Assembly: GCF_026586625.1 (NCBI RefSeq)
Contig: NZ_JAODIW010000006.1
Coordinates: 692,927 to 756,926, forward strand
Source: Halobium salinum
Lineage (GTDB): Archaea > Halobacteriota > Halobacteria > Halobacteriales > Haloferacaceae
Reading direction: 5' to 3'
Length of the DNA: 64,000 nt
Part shown: piece after piece, positions 16,073 through 24,934 of the stretch
Numbering within the stretch: the first letter of the stretch is position 1
Layout: each line of letters opens with the position of its first letter
The notes under the pieces: generated by a model
Databases searched by the model: none
What the model was told of the DNA's origin: nothing
Seen by the model: the letters and a program-made list of their open reading frames with translations, nothing else
Position numbers and translations under genes: made by a program

Positions 16073-18070
16073 TCAGAAGTCGAGCGGCGGACCGTCGACC
16101 CGCCCGACCGCTCGGAGGCAGGCGAGCGGTGCGGCGGCGGCCCACGCCTGTGGCTCGCATGCCTCGCCGTACTCTAAGGGCACGCCAGTGTCGTCGCGGT
16201 CGAACCCGGCGAAGAGTTCGGGAAGCCGGTCGTTCCCGCGCTCGACGGCGGCCTCGACGAGCCCGTTCGCGACCGCCTCGGCGGCCTCCCGGCGACCATA
16301 CCGGGCCATCCCGAGCGCGACGAGCGAGGAGTCGTGCGGCCAGACGCTGCCGCGGTGGTAGCTCTGCGGGTTGTAGGCTTCGTGGGTCGCAGACAACGTC
16401 CGGAGTCCCCAGCCGGTGAACACGTCGTCGGCGACGAGTCGGTCGACGACGGCGTCGGCCCGCTCGTCCGGGACGATGCCGCTCCAGAGGCAGTGTCCCG
16501 GGTTCGTCGTGACGCTCTCGACGGGGTCGTTCTCCCCGTCGAGCGCGACGGCGTAGAACGACTCCTCGGGGAGCCAGAACGCCTCGTCGAAGGCGTCCGC
16601 GAGGGTCGCAGCGCGGTCGTCGAGCGCGGCGGCGTGGTCCTCGTCGTTCATCACTCCGCGCACGAGGTCGGCGGCACGGCGGAGCGCGTCGTAGTAGTAC
16701 CCCTGCACCTCGGCGACGGCGAGGGGTCCCTCCGGGTGGCCCCCATCCGGTCCGACGATGCCGTCGCCGCTGTCCTTCCAGGCCTGGTGGGTGAGCGCCT
16801 CCCCGTCGGTGGGGTACTCGAGGAACCCGTCGCCGTCGCGGTCGCCGTGTCGGGCACACCAGCCGAGCGCGGCCTCGACGTCCTCCCAGAGCGACTCGAC
16901 GAACGCGTCGTCACCGGTGAACCGCCACGTCTCGTGGACCAGCACGACGAACAGGGCCGTCGCGTCGATGGTCCCGTAGTACGGGGAGTGGGGCACCTGC
17001 TCGCGCTCGGCGAGCTCCCCCTCGCGCAGCTCGTGGAGGATTTTCCCCGGTTCCGCCTCGCGGAACTCGTCGACCGACTCGGCCTGGTGGGCGGCGAGGA
17101 AGCGGCAGGTTCCCTTCGCCGGCGCCGCGGTGAGCGGGAGCGCCTGGACCGCGGCGATGAGCGAGTCCCGGCCGAACGCCGTCGAGAACCACGGGACGCC
17201 GGCGGCGAACATCGGCCCGTGCTCGGTGTCGAGGCGGAGTTCGAGCAGATTCTCTCGGCTCTCGTCGAGCACCGGCGCCCAATCGTCTTCCGCGATGTCG
17301 TCGGGCCGACCGGTCTCGTCGGCGACCGCGTCGCCGTCGACCCCGCCGTTCGTCGCATCGCCGCCGGCGAGCGCTCCCGTCTCCGCCTCCCACTCCCGTT
17401 CGCGTTCGTCGACGCGGTCGAGGGCCGTCCCCCTCGCGGTCGCGGGGTCGAGCGTCGTTCCGTCCGGTCGCTCCGGTTCGATCGCTACCGTGACGGGGAC
17501 GCTCTCACCCGGGTCGAGATCGAGGTCGACCTCGACCACCGCGTCGGCCCGACCCGCGCCAGTTCGCGTCTCGGTGACCGAGCCACGCGAGACGGACACC
17601 GTCGTCGCCCACGAGCGGTCGAGGTCCGCCGGGTCGTAACCGAACGTCACCCGTCGGTCGCCGACGCCGACCCGTACGTCTCGCTCGACGGAGGCCTCGT
17701 GGCCTCGAACCTCGAACAGGTCCTCGAAGGCGGCCCCGACGGAGAGCGACAGCGTCACCGACTGGGGCTCCCCGCGGAGGTTGCTCACGGTCACCTCATC
17801 GTACAGGCCGTCCGTGACGACCTGCCGGTGACACAGGTGTACCGAGCGCGACCCCCGGTCGAGGGGCGTCGAGCGGTGGACCGTCCGCTCCCCCGGTCGA
17901 GGGGCCGCGACGTGAAGCGTCTCCAGGGACTGTTCGTCGATTTCCGCCTCGTACCGGTCGAGGTGTCGGGTGTCCCGGTGGTAGTAGCCGTCGTGTGCCC
18001 GAGCCGGCGTTCCGTCCAGCGCCGTGACGAGGAACGTCCGCCCGTCGACGACGGTGCTGTCGGTCTTCAT
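16073..18070 (-). CDS. Glycogen debranching-type enzyme (amylo-alpha-1,6-glucosidase family)
   Basis: 665 residues. Residues about 1-200 match the N-terminal domain of archaeal/bacterial debranching enzymes (FLVTALDG, GYYHRDTRHLDRYE). The C-terminal (alpha/alpha)6 glycosidase part has VPWFSTAFGRDSLIA, TIDATALFVVLVHETW, LEYPTDGEALTHQAWKDSGD and SYHRGSVWPHDSS. Such enzymes hydrolyse alpha-glucan branches or related oligosaccharides. The ATG at 18070 is supported by a TTTATAC box ending about 25 bases upstream, giving a leaderless message. It is divergent from the sugar importer and shares a palindromic operator with it, so glucan or maltodextrin degradation is the likely context. No export signal: a cytoplasmic enzyme. 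Confidence 0.92.
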   Translation of the reverse strand: MKTDSTVVDGRTFLVTALDGTPARAHDGYYHRDTRHLDRYEAEIDEQSLETLHVAAPRPGERTVHRSTPLDRGSRSVHLCHRQVVTDGLYDEVTVSNLRGEPQSVTLSLSVGAAFEDLFEVRGHEASVERDVRVGVGDRRVTFGYDPADLDRSWATTVSVSRGSVTETRTGAGRADAVVEVDLDLDPGESVPVTVAIEPERPDGTTLDPATARGTALDRVDEREREWEAETGALAGGDATNGGVDGDAVADETGRPDDIAEDDWAPVLDESRENLLELRLDTEHGPMFAAGVPWFSTAFGRDSLIAAVQALPLTAAPAKGTCRFLAAHQAESVDEFREAEPGKILHELREGELAEREQVPHSPYYGTIDATALFVVLVHETWRFTGDDAFVESLWEDVEAALGWCARHGDRDGDGFLEYPTDGEALTHQAWKDSGDGIVGPDGGHPEGPLAVAEVQGYYYDALRRAADLVRGVMNDEDHAAALDDRAATLADAFDEAFWLPEESFYAVALDGENDPVESVTTNPGHCLWSGIVPDERADAVVDRLVADDVFTGWGLRTLSATHEAYNPQSYHRGSVWPHDSSLVALGMARYGRREAAEAVANGLVEAAVERGNDRLPELFAGFDRDDTGVPLEYGEACEPQAWAAAAPLACLRAVGRVDGPPLDF

Positions 18071-18094
18071 CGCCCCGTACTCGTGAACGGTTAC

Positions 18095-18101
18095 GTATAA
18101 A
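18095..18101 (-). promoter_or_regulatory. TATA box of the debranching enzyme gene
   Basis: Minus strand TTTATAC. Its centre is 28 bases before the ATG at 18070. Exactly 14 bases separate it from the central palindrome. Confidence 0.6.
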
Positions 18102-18115
18102 GGCTGGCACCTCAC

Positions 18116-18129
18116 ACTACTGGAGTAGT
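18116..18129. promoter_or_regulatory. Palindromic operator ACTACT-GG-AGTAGT between divergent sugar genes
   Basis: Perfect six-base arms with a two-base centre. It lies midway between two TATA-like boxes, 14 bases from each. The same 14 bases occur upstream of the importer ATPase gene at 24935-24948. It contains TACT and GAGTA half-sites like those reported for Halobacterium TrmB, but closer together. The TrmB-like protein encoded at 22643-23716 is the obvious candidate to bind it. Confidence 0.75.
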
Positions 18130-18143
18130 TTGAAATTCCCTAG

Positions 18144-18150
18144 GTTTATC
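18144..18150 (+). promoter_or_regulatory. TATA box of the sugar importer operon
   Basis: GTTTATC, about 33 bases before the ATG at 18180, predicting a leader of only a few bases. Exactly 14 bases separate it from the palindrome. Confidence 0.55.
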
Positions 18151-18179
18151 CGTGAGGGATTACATCATCGACCAGGCAC

Positions 18180-19538
18180 ATGACAGGCACTGGCAATCGC
18201 GGCGAACTCTCGCGGCGGCGGTTCGTAGAGGCACTGAGTGCGGCAGGCGTGGCTGGGGCGTTTGCGGGCTGTACCGGGGACGGCGGCGGGTCCGCCAATG
18301 GCTCCGGCGAGGGCGGCGCCAACGGCTCCGGTGGGAACGCGGACGGAAGCTCCAACGAGTCGAGTGGCAACTCCGGGAGCGCGACGACGGTGCAGCTCTC
18401 CGGGTGGGCCGCCAACAACGAGGAGTCAGCGTTTCTTCAGGAGGTCGTCGGCCAGTTCGACGAGAACCACGAGGACATCACGGTCGACTACGACGCGATT
18501 CAGTCGAAGTACAAACAGAAGCTGAAGACACAACTGGGCGCAGGCAACGCTCCGGACACCTTCTACGTGAAAGGTGAGTACTTCAGCTCCTTCGCCTCGC
18601 AGGACGTGCTGCTCGAGCTTACGAGCGTCGCCGAAGGCGAGGGGTTCGACACCGACGACTTCTTCCAGCCGATTCTCGACGCGTTCCGGTACGACGGGAC
18701 GCTGTACGGCATTCCGAAGGGGTTCTCGACGCTCCAGCTCTACACCAACTCGACGCTGTGGGAGGAAGCCGGCGCGTCGGAGCCGAAGTCGTGGGACGAC
18801 CTCCGCTCCGGCCTCGAAGCGGTGAAGTCGAGCACGGACGTGAAGGCGCCGATGATCCTCCAGCCGAACGCTCGCGCCTGGTACGGCCTCGTCTTCCAGA
18901 ACGGCGGGCAGATTCTCAACGACGAGCGCGACGAGGCGGTGTTCGCCTCGAAGGCGGGTGTCGAAGCCCTGGAGTTCCTCGCTGGGCTGAAGCGCGACGG
19001 GCTCGCCGCCATCCCCTCCGACATCAGCGCCAGTTGGCAGGGAGCGGCGCTCGGCCAGAAGTCCGTCGCCGCCGGTATCACCGGGCCGTGGGCGATTCCC
19101 TTCCTGAAAGCCGAGCATCCCGACGTGAACGAGAACACGACCGTCAGCCACATCCCGACGCCGAGCGGCGGTACGAAGGCCACCCCGGCGTACACCGTCT
19201 CCTACAGCGTTTCGTCCAACACCGACGCCCCCGACGCGTCGAAGACGCTCGTCAGCTATCTGACCGGCAAGGAGGGGATGAAACAGTGGGCGAGCAAGGG
19301 GATCGAGCTCTCCGCCCGGAAGTCCCACGGGGACATGCAGTTCTACAAGGAGAACCCCCGCTATAAGACCCACTACGAGGCCGGCGAGTGGTCGAAGGTC
19401 GTCGGTTACGGCGTCAACAGCGCCGCCATCCTCAACCTGCTCAACCCCCAGCTGGAGGCCGTCATGGTCGGCGAGAAGGACCCGAAGCCGGCGCTCGAGA
19501 CGGCCCAGGAGAAGGTCAACACAGAGGTTCTCTCGTAA
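18180..19538 (+). CDS. Sugar ABC transporter substrate-binding lipoprotein (Tat-exported)
   Basis: 452 residues. The N-terminus has a twin-arginine signal SRRRFVEALSAAGVAG and a lipobox ending at Cys31 (FAGC), followed by a Gly/Ser-rich tether of about 35 residues. The mature part is a family 1 extracellular solute-binding protein: TFYVKGEYFSSFASQDVLLE, LYGIPKGFSTLQLYTNSTLW, AAGITGPWAIPFLK. It should sit outside the membrane by a lipid anchor and hand a sugar to the two permeases that follow 3 and about 1,100 bases later. Substrate is probably a malto-oligosaccharide or related glucoside, judged only from the divergent debranching enzyme. Confidence 0.94.
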   Translation: MTGTGNRGELSRRRFVEALSAAGVAGAFAGCTGDGGGSANGSGEGGANGSGGNADGSSNESSGNSGSATTVQLSGWAANNEESAFLQEVVGQFDENHEDITVDYDAIQSKYKQKLKTQLGAGNAPDTFYVKGEYFSSFASQDVLLELTSVAEGEGFDTDDFFQPILDAFRYDGTLYGIPKGFSTLQLYTNSTLWEEAGASEPKSWDDLRSGLEAVKSSTDVKAPMILQPNARAWYGLVFQNGGQILNDERDEAVFASKAGVEALEFLAGLKRDGLAAIPSDISASWQGAALGQKSVAAGITGPWAIPFLKAEHPDVNENTTVSHIPTPSGGTKATPAYTVSYSVSSNTDAPDASKTLVSYLTGKEGMKQWASKGIELSARKSHGDMQFYKENPRYKTHYEAGEWSKVVGYGVNSAAILNLLNPQLEAVMVGEKDPKPALETAQEKVNTEVLS

Positions 19539-19541
19539 GCC

Positions 19542-20552
19542 ATGGCGCTCGAAGAGGGAGAGGACCGGGGCGACCGGCGGTTCACGACGGCCGCCAGGGA
19601 CCTGCTCGGGGGGACCCGCGAGCGGCTCGGGAGCGGCGGCGACGGCGACGCCATCATGGGGTATCTGTTCTGTCTGCCGAACGTCGCCGTCTTCTCGCTG
19701 TTCCTCCTCGGGCCGGTGCTGTACGCGTTCTGGATCTCCTTCCAGCAGTGGAGCATCCTCCAGAACAGCGGGACGTGGGTCGGCCTCTCGAACTACGCCG
19801 AGGTGTTGACTCCCCTCCCCGTCACGGCGGAGGGGCTCAACCTCGTCGTGTTCACCGACCCGAGCGCGAACCTGTTCTGGTGGTCGCTGAAGACGACACT
19901 CGTCTACGCCATCGGGACGGTGCCGCTGCAGATCTACGGTGGGCTGGCGGTCGCGCTCATGCTCGACACGCGGGTCCGGTTCAAGAAGGCCTACCGCGCC
20001 GCGTACTTCATGCCGGTGATGCTCTCGGGCGCCGCGAGCGCCGTCATGTGGCGGTGGTTCCTCTCCGCCGACGGCGTCGTGAACAACCTGCTCCCGACGT
20101 TCCTCGAACACAACTGGGCGGGAAACCCCTCCTACGCGCTTGGCGGCGTCATGCTCATGGCCATCTGGGGCGGCATCGGTTCGAACATGATATTCTTCCT
20201 CGCCGGCCTCCAGAACATTCCACAGGAGCTGTACGAGGCCGCACGCATCGACGGGGCGAGCGCCTGGCATCGGTTCCGCCACGTGACGTGGCCGAACCTC
20301 GGCAACACCAACCTGTTCGTCATCGTCATGGCCGTCATCAGCGCCTTCCAGGTGTTCGGCATCGCGCTCGTGTTCAGCGAGGGCGGTCCGTACTACGCGA
20401 CGACGACGACCGTGCTGCTCATCTACCAGCGCGCGTTCGAGGAGGGGAAGATGGGGGTCGGCGCCGCGATGGCGTTCATCCTCTTCCTCATCATCTTCGC
20501 CTTCAGCTACTACCAGTACCGACACCACCAGTCGGGGGAGATCGAGTACTGA
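19542..20552 (+). CDS. Sugar ABC transporter permease (MalF-like)
   Basis: 336 residues. The first 40 are soluble and acidic, then six membrane segments start with GYLFCLPNVAVFSLFLLGPV. The EAA loop that docks the ATPase reads YEAARIDGASAWHRFRHVTW near residue 230. A periplasmic-side loop of about 60 residues between helices 1 and 2 carries ANLFWWSLKTTL. Its stop overlaps a following short open frame as TGATG. Works with the binding protein upstream, the second permease downstream and the ATPase encoded at 23754-24896. Confidence 0.95.
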   Translation: MALEEGEDRGDRRFTTAARDLLGGTRERLGSGGDGDAIMGYLFCLPNVAVFSLFLLGPVLYAFWISFQQWSILQNSGTWVGLSNYAEVLTPLPVTAEGLNLVVFTDPSANLFWWSLKTTLVYAIGTVPLQIYGGLAVALMLDTRVRFKKAYRAAYFMPVMLSGAASAVMWRWFLSADGVVNNLLPTFLEHNWAGNPSYALGGVMLMAIWGGIGSNMIFFLAGLQNIPQELYEAARIDGASAWHRFRHVTWPNLGNTNLFVIVMAVISAFQVFGIALVFSEGGPYYATTTTVLLIYQRAFEEGKMGVGAAMAFILFLIIFAFSYYQYRHHQSGEIEY

Positions 20553-20662
20553 TGACGGCGATTCATCGACAGACTGAGACGACGAACCACCGATGGACGG
20601 CGGCCGGTCTGCAGTCGGGTCACCGACCGAGCCCCGACGCGGCCGACGGGGGGGCAGCCTGA
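20552..20662 (+). CDS. Possible 36-residue coupling ORF between the two permease genes
   Basis: An ATG at 20552 shares its A with the stop of the first permease gene, and the frame closes with a TGA at 20660-20662 whose A is the first base of the next permease's ATG. Both junctions read TGATG. The product would be MTAIHRQTETTNHRWTAAGL plus 16 more residues, with no motif I know. It may be a real small protein or only a device that carries ribosomes across the gap. Composition is less acidic than neighbouring proteins, so coding is uncertain. Confidence 0.35.
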   Translation: MTAIHRQTETTNHRWTAAGLQSGHRPSPDAADGGAA

Positions 20663-21528
20663 TGGCCCGCTCCAGTTACGAGTACCCCGGCTACGAGCGG
20701 TCGGGAGCGAGCTACTGGACGAAGACGACGCTGCTGTACGCCGTCGTCACCCTCGGCGCGCTGTGGATGACGCTGCCGTTCTGGTGGACCATCACGACGA
20801 GCCTCTCGCAGAACCCGACCGCCGCGTCGGTGTCGTTCATCCCCGAGGCGGTGACGATCCAGCACTTCGTCACCCTGTGGGAGCGCCCGGACATCATGCT
20901 CGTCCGGTGGTTCCTCAACACGATGATCTTCGCCGGTGCGGTGACGACGTTCAACCTCGCGTTCGACAGCCTCGCGGGATACGCCCTCGCCAAGCTCGAC
21001 TTCGTTGGACGTGACAAGCTGTTCCTGCTGTTCATGTCGACGATGATGATTCCCGGGATGGTGACGCTCATCCCCGTCTACCTGCTGTTGGTCGAACTCG
21101 GGTGGGTGAACACCTACCAGGGGCTCATCGCGCCGCTCATCGCCAACCCGTTCGGCATCTTCCTGCTGCGACAGCACTTCAAGTCGCTCCCCTCGGCGCT
21201 GGGCGACGCCGCGAAGATAGACGGCTGCAACGAGTTCCAGACGTTCTACAAGGTGTACCTGCCGATGGCGAAGCCTGCACTCGCGACGCTCGGCATCTTC
21301 ACCTTCATGGGCGCCTGGAACAACTTCCAGTGGCCGCTCATTATCGCGGGCGAACAGAACATGTACACGCTCCCCATCGCACTGTTCGCCGTCCGCAACC
21401 AGTACTTCGCGGAGTGGGGACTGATGATGGCCGCGGCGCTCATCATCGTCGCACCCGTACTCATCGCGTTTCTCGCGGCGCAGAACTACTTCATCCGTGG
21501 GATGTCTCTCAGCGGGATGAAAGGGTAG
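20662..21528 (+). CDS. Sugar ABC transporter permease (MalG-like)
   Basis: 288 residues, six membrane segments, starting MARSSYEYPGYERSGASYW. The EAA loop reads GDAAKIDGCNEFQTFYKVYL near residue 190, followed by FTFMGAWNNFQWPL, typical of MalG/ThuG/UgpE permeases. The ATG at 20662 is fixed by the TGATG junction with the preceding short frame; an in-frame start at 20593 would add 23 basic residues unlike the family. Partner of the MalF-like subunit. Confidence 0.94.
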   Translation: MARSSYEYPGYERSGASYWTKTTLLYAVVTLGALWMTLPFWWTITTSLSQNPTAASVSFIPEAVTIQHFVTLWERPDIMLVRWFLNTMIFAGAVTTFNLAFDSLAGYALAKLDFVGRDKLFLLFMSTMMIPGMVTLIPVYLLLVELGWVNTYQGLIAPLIANPFGIFLLRQHFKSLPSALGDAAKIDGCNEFQTFYKVYLPMAKPALATLGIFTFMGAWNNFQWPLIIAGEQNMYTLPIALFAVRNQYFAEWGLMMAAALIIVAPVLIAFLAAQNYFIRGMSLSGMKG

Positions 21529-21684
21529 GTGAGGCGGGCCTCCCTCTTCGGGTAACCCCGCATCACGCTGTCGGTGTCCGGTCGAGCGATATCTCGGAAT
21601 CGTCGACCACTCTCCGCTCGTCGGTAACGGGCGGTGTCAGCGGTCGTAGTGTCGGGGCAGGTCGTACGCTCCCGGTGGACGCTC

Positions 21685-21972
21685 TCAGAAGTCGTCGACG
21701 AGCTCGCCGAGCCGGTCGACCGGGATGAGCTCCATCGTCTGCATGTCGAGTCCGTATCGCTCGATGGCGACCGACGTCTGGAAGGCTCTCTCACGCCCCT
21801 CGGCCTCGAACAACACGAGGAAGTCGTGCTCGCCGAGAACGGCGTAGGCGTCCAGCAGGCGAGCGTCGAGTTCTTCGAGGTCGTTCCGGATGTCGCCCCA
21901 GATGGTGGCGAACTCCTGTGCGTTCTGGACGCGGGCTTCGTCGGCGTCGACGAGAGCCATGTACGTACCCAT
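21685..21972 (-). CDS. GYD-domain protein
   Basis: 95 residues. The fold is suggested by MGTYMALVDADEARVQNAQE, then LLDAYAVLGEHDFLVLFEAE and a following YGLDMQTMELIPVDRL, which is the beta-alpha-beta pattern of the GYD family (short ferredoxin-like proteins, function not established, occurring in bacteria and haloarchaea). A second in-frame ATG at 21960 is possible, but the first matches the family start. It stands alone between the importer operon and a small regulator, on the opposite strand to the importer. Confidence 0.75.
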   Translation of the reverse strand: MGTYMALVDADEARVQNAQEFATIWGDIRNDLEELDARLLDAYAVLGEHDFLVLFEAEGRERAFQTSVAIERYGLDMQTMELIPVDRLGELVDDF

Positions 21973-22078
21973 GTCGCGGCGTTGGGGAACCGTCCAACTA
22001 ATTGTTCGGGCCGAACTGTCGAAACCAATCGGTGACGGGACGGGAATCGGGTCCCGTCGGTCAGCAGGTCTGGGTCCG

Positions 22079-22501
22079 CTACTCCGCGCGCTCGCCCGCC
22101 TCGTGGGGTTCGACTGTCGCCGAGGCGGCCGTCTCCGGGTCGAAGTGAACGGGTTCGTCGCCGGGGAGACACACGACGTTCTCGCGGCCGACGCGGTGAC
22201 GGACGAGGTGCTCCTCCGCCTCGAGGTCGGTCAGGAGTCGACTGACCGTCGACTCCGGGAGTTGGCTCTCCGCGACGAGGTGTTTCTGTCGGGTGCGCCC
22301 ACCGGCACGCTCGACGAGGTGATGGAGAAACGACCGCGGGGTCATCTCCTCCTCGAGCAGGAGGTCCGCCTCGGAGCGGGTCCCCCTTTCATCCGCCTCC
22401 CCGTCGGCACCGCCGTCCGGCTCCGGCCGACAGGACCGACCGTAGCCAACGCTCTGCAGCAGTCCGGCCGTCCGTCGGAGCAGTCGGCTGAGGCGCGTCA
22501 C
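22079..22501 (-). CDS. Winged-helix transcriptional regulator
   Basis: 140 residues. An acidic/basic N-terminal part of about 45 residues with no fold I recognise precedes a MarR-like winged helix: TPRSFLHHLVERAGGRTRQK, then LVAESQLPESTVSRLLTDLE and AEEHLVRHRVGRENVV. The LPESTVSRLL segment is the recognition helix and the last part the wing. It lies between the GYD gene and the TrmB-like gene, both minus. Targets unknown. Confidence 0.78.
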   Translation of the reverse strand: MTRLSRLLRRTAGLLQSVGYGRSCRPEPDGGADGEADERGTRSEADLLLEEEMTPRSFLHHLVERAGGRTRQKHLVAESQLPESTVSRLLTDLEAEEHLVRHRVGRENVVCLPGDEPVHFDPETAASATVEPHEAGERAE

Positions 22502-22642
22502 GGGCGTCTCCCTCCGTTCGCCGTCCGCTCTCTGTGAGTTCCGTGTGGCATTCCGGCTTCAGTTCTCTCACTTCACCCGGATGCAACATAAAATTGCTTG
22601 CCCTCGCAAGGGTCCCCGGCACGGTGAACGGCGTCGGGGGGT

Positions 22643-23716
22643 TCAGTCGACCGCTTCGACGACGAAGCGCTTGCCCTCGACCGCCTCGAACAGCGCACCC
22701 CACCCACCGATTTCGACGGTGTCCTCGGCCGTCTCGAGGGTGAGTGTCGCCTCGCCGGTGAACGTGGCGAGTTGCGGTCGGTCGAGGTCACCTCCCGTGA
22801 AGGTCGTTCCCCGGACGACCCCTGTCAACTCCACGTCTGTCCCGGTCTCCCGTTCCTGACCGTACACGGTCAGCACGACCCGCGCTTCGTCGACGTAGCG
22901 GTCGATGTCTCGAATGCACTCCCTGATGGACGTGTAGGTCCGAGGCAGCGAATCGTCGCGTGCGGAGTACACCGTCTCCCACCCCCACCAGAACGCCGTT
23001 CCGAAGTACCAGTCGAACATGCGGGACAACGAGTAGTCGTTGACGAGTACGCCGTACTCGTGGCTTGGGTGAAGGGGCTTCTCGGGGGCGAAACAGACGC
23101 GTGTTCTATCCACCAACACCAGGTACGGGGTCGGCATTCCCCGGTATCGAACCTCGGTCGCCACACCGTCGAACGTTGGCGCCTCCCCTTCGAGGGGGGA
23201 TTGGTCGGAGTCCTCGGGTGTAAGCGTGAACTTGACGACTACGTCGCGTTCGTACGCCTCCTCGAGCTCCCCCCGCAGCCGTTCGAACTGGTCGGCGGTG
23301 GCCGCCAGTTGGACCTCGTTTTCGGCTTCTCGAATGGCTTCCCGGGTGCGGTCGTATATCGACGACAGCGGCTTGAGCACGCTCACGCGGTGGTTCTCGA
23401 CGGTGGGGCGCTCCCAGCGCTCGTTGATCTCCGTGGCCGCCTCCGTGACCGTCTCCGCGTACGAGGTGAGCTGGTTCAACATCCGTTCGGGATCGTGTGC
23501 CCGCGCGTGGAGGCTCCCCTGTTGGTACGTCTCGACGAGTTCGTCGCCCTCGAGATTCCGGAGCACGTCGTAAATCCGCGCCTGTGGCACGTCACAGGCG
23601 TCGGCGATCTCCGTCGCGGACGCGCTCCCGAGTTCCAAGACGGCGATGTACGCGTCGGCCTCGTACTGCGTGAGACCCGTGTTCTGCAGGGTCTCCCGGA
23701 GCGTCTCCGTGTCCAT
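22643..23716 (-). CDS. TrmB-family sugar-responsive transcriptional regulator
   Basis: 357 residues beginning MDTETLRETLQNTGLTQYEA. Residues about 14-75 form the TrmB winged helix (AYIAVLELGSASATEIADAC, VPQARIYDVLRNLEGDELVE). A helical stretch then leads to the phospholipase-D-like effector part (ATADQFERLRGELEEAYERD, YLVLVDRTRVCFAPE) and a C-terminal beta domain ending GALFEAVEGKRFVVEA. TrmB proteins bind sugars and repress or activate sugar uptake and glycolytic genes. It sits between the importer operon and the importer ATPase gene, whose promoters share a perfect palindrome. Upstream codons to 23881 are basic and were left out. Confidence 0.92.
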   Translation of the reverse strand: MDTETLRETLQNTGLTQYEADAYIAVLELGSASATEIADACDVPQARIYDVLRNLEGDELVETYQQGSLHARAHDPERMLNQLTSYAETVTEAATEINERWERPTVENHRVSVLKPLSSIYDRTREAIREAENEVQLAATADQFERLRGELEEAYERDVVVKFTLTPEDSDQSPLEGEAPTFDGVATEVRYRGMPTPYLVLVDRTRVCFAPEKPLHPSHEYGVLVNDYSLSRMFDWYFGTAFWWGWETVYSARDDSLPRTYTSIRECIRDIDRYVDEARVVLTVYGQERETGTDVELTGVVRGTTFTGGDLDRPQLATFTGEATLTLETAEDTVEIGGWGALFEAVEGKRFVVEAVD

Positions 23717-23753
23717 AGTTGTGTGTGGGTGTCGGCCGCGTTTCAGCGTTTTC

Positions 23754-24896
23754 CTACAGCTGAACGCCGTCGGGAAGCGACGACTCGCCTCGCGAACGGT
23801 TGAACACCGTCTCCCCCGTCTCCGCGTCGAAGGCGTGGACTCGGTCGCGTGGGAATCGGAGCCGAAGCTGGTCGCCGACATCGATGCCGTAGTCGCCGGG
23901 GACCGACGCCGTCACCTCGGTGCCGGACACGTCGAGGTAGAGGTAGCTCTCCTTGCCCATTGGTTCGACGACTCTGACCGCCGCGCGCACGGTGTCCGGC
24001 CCCTCGGCCTCGGCGAGTTCGATATCCTCCGGGCGGATGCCGAGCGTCACGGCGCCGGCTCCCGAGGTTCGGATTCGCTCGGCCTGCTCGTCGGTGAAGT
24101 GGTAGTCGATTCCGCCCGTGCTCCCGACGCCGGCCGTCGCGTCGAAGGAGAGGCTGAGGAAGTTCATCGAGGGCGAGCCGATGAACCCGGCGACGAACCG
24201 ATTGGCGGGACGGTGGTAGCACTCGAGTGGCGTGCCGAGCTGCTGGAGCTCGCCGTCGTTGAGGACGGCGATGCGGTCCCCCATCGTCATCGCCTCCGTC
24301 TGGTCGTGGGTGACGTAGACGGTCGCGACGCCCAATCGCTCGTGGAGCTCCTGCAGTTCGGTCCGCATGTCAGTGCGGAGCTTCGCATCGAGGTTCGACA
24401 GCGGCTCGTCCATCAGGAACACCTCGGGTTCGCGGACGATGGCGCGACCGAGGGCAACCCGCTGTTTCTGGCCCCCGGAAAGCGCCTTCGGCTGGCGGTC
24501 GAGAAGCTCCTCGATACCGAGCATCTCGGCCGCGTCGTGGACCCGGCCGTGAATCTCCTCGTCGGAGAGGCTCGTCGTCATCTCCAGCCCGAAGGACATG
24601 TTCTCCTCGACGGTCTTGTGGGGGTACAGCGCGTAGTTCTGGAACACCATCGCGATGTCCCGGTCTTTCGGTTTCTGATCGTTCACGACCTCGCTCCCGA
24701 TGCGGACCTCCCCGTCGGTGACCGTCTCCAGTCCCGCGAGCAGTCGGAGCGTCGTCGACTTCCCGCAGCCGGATGGACCGACCAGTACCAGAAACTCCTC
24801 CGCCTCGACGGCGATGTTCAGGTCCTCGACGGCGACGACCGGCTCGCCGCCCTCCTCGAAGACTTTCGTCACCTCGTCGTACTCTACGGTCGCCAT
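23754..24896 (-). CDS. Sugar ABC transporter ATP-binding protein (MalK/UgpC-like)
   Basis: 380 residues. Walker A GPSGCGKST at 40-48, signature LSGGQKQRVALGRA followed by Walker B VFLMDEPLSNLDAKLR, and switch His in VYVTHDQTEAMTMGDR. Residues about 235-380 are the MalK-type regulatory (TOBE) region with FIGSPSMNFLSL and GIRPEDIELAEAEG. It energises the MalF/MalG-like pair at 19542-21528 although it is transcribed from the other strand 2 kb away; ATPases of this class often serve several sugar importers. The promoter carries the same palindrome as the importer operon. Confidence 0.95.
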   Translation of the reverse strand: MATVEYDEVTKVFEEGGEPVVAVEDLNIAVEAEEFLVLVGPSGCGKSTTLRLLAGLETVTDGEVRIGSEVVNDQKPKDRDIAMVFQNYALYPHKTVEENMSFGLEMTTSLSDEEIHGRVHDAAEMLGIEELLDRQPKALSGGQKQRVALGRAIVREPEVFLMDEPLSNLDAKLRTDMRTELQELHERLGVATVYVTHDQTEAMTMGDRIAVLNDGELQQLGTPLECYHRPANRFVAGFIGSPSMNFLSLSFDATAGVGSTGGIDYHFTDEQAERIRTSGAGAVTLGIRPEDIELAEAEGPDTVRAAVRVVEPMGKESYLYLDVSGTEVTASVPGDYGIDVGDQLRLRFPRDRVHAFDAETGETVFNRSRGESSLPDGVQL

Positions 24897-24921
24897 GGTC
24901 TATCACGACATTCCACCCCAG

Positions 24922-24930
24922 CCACATAGG
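24922..24930 (-). promoter_or_regulatory. Possible TATA box of the importer ATPase gene
   Basis: Minus strand CCTATGTGG, about 30 bases before the ATG at 24896. A weak match; the palindrome begins four bases further upstream. Confidence 0.3.
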
Positions 24931-24934
24931 AGTT

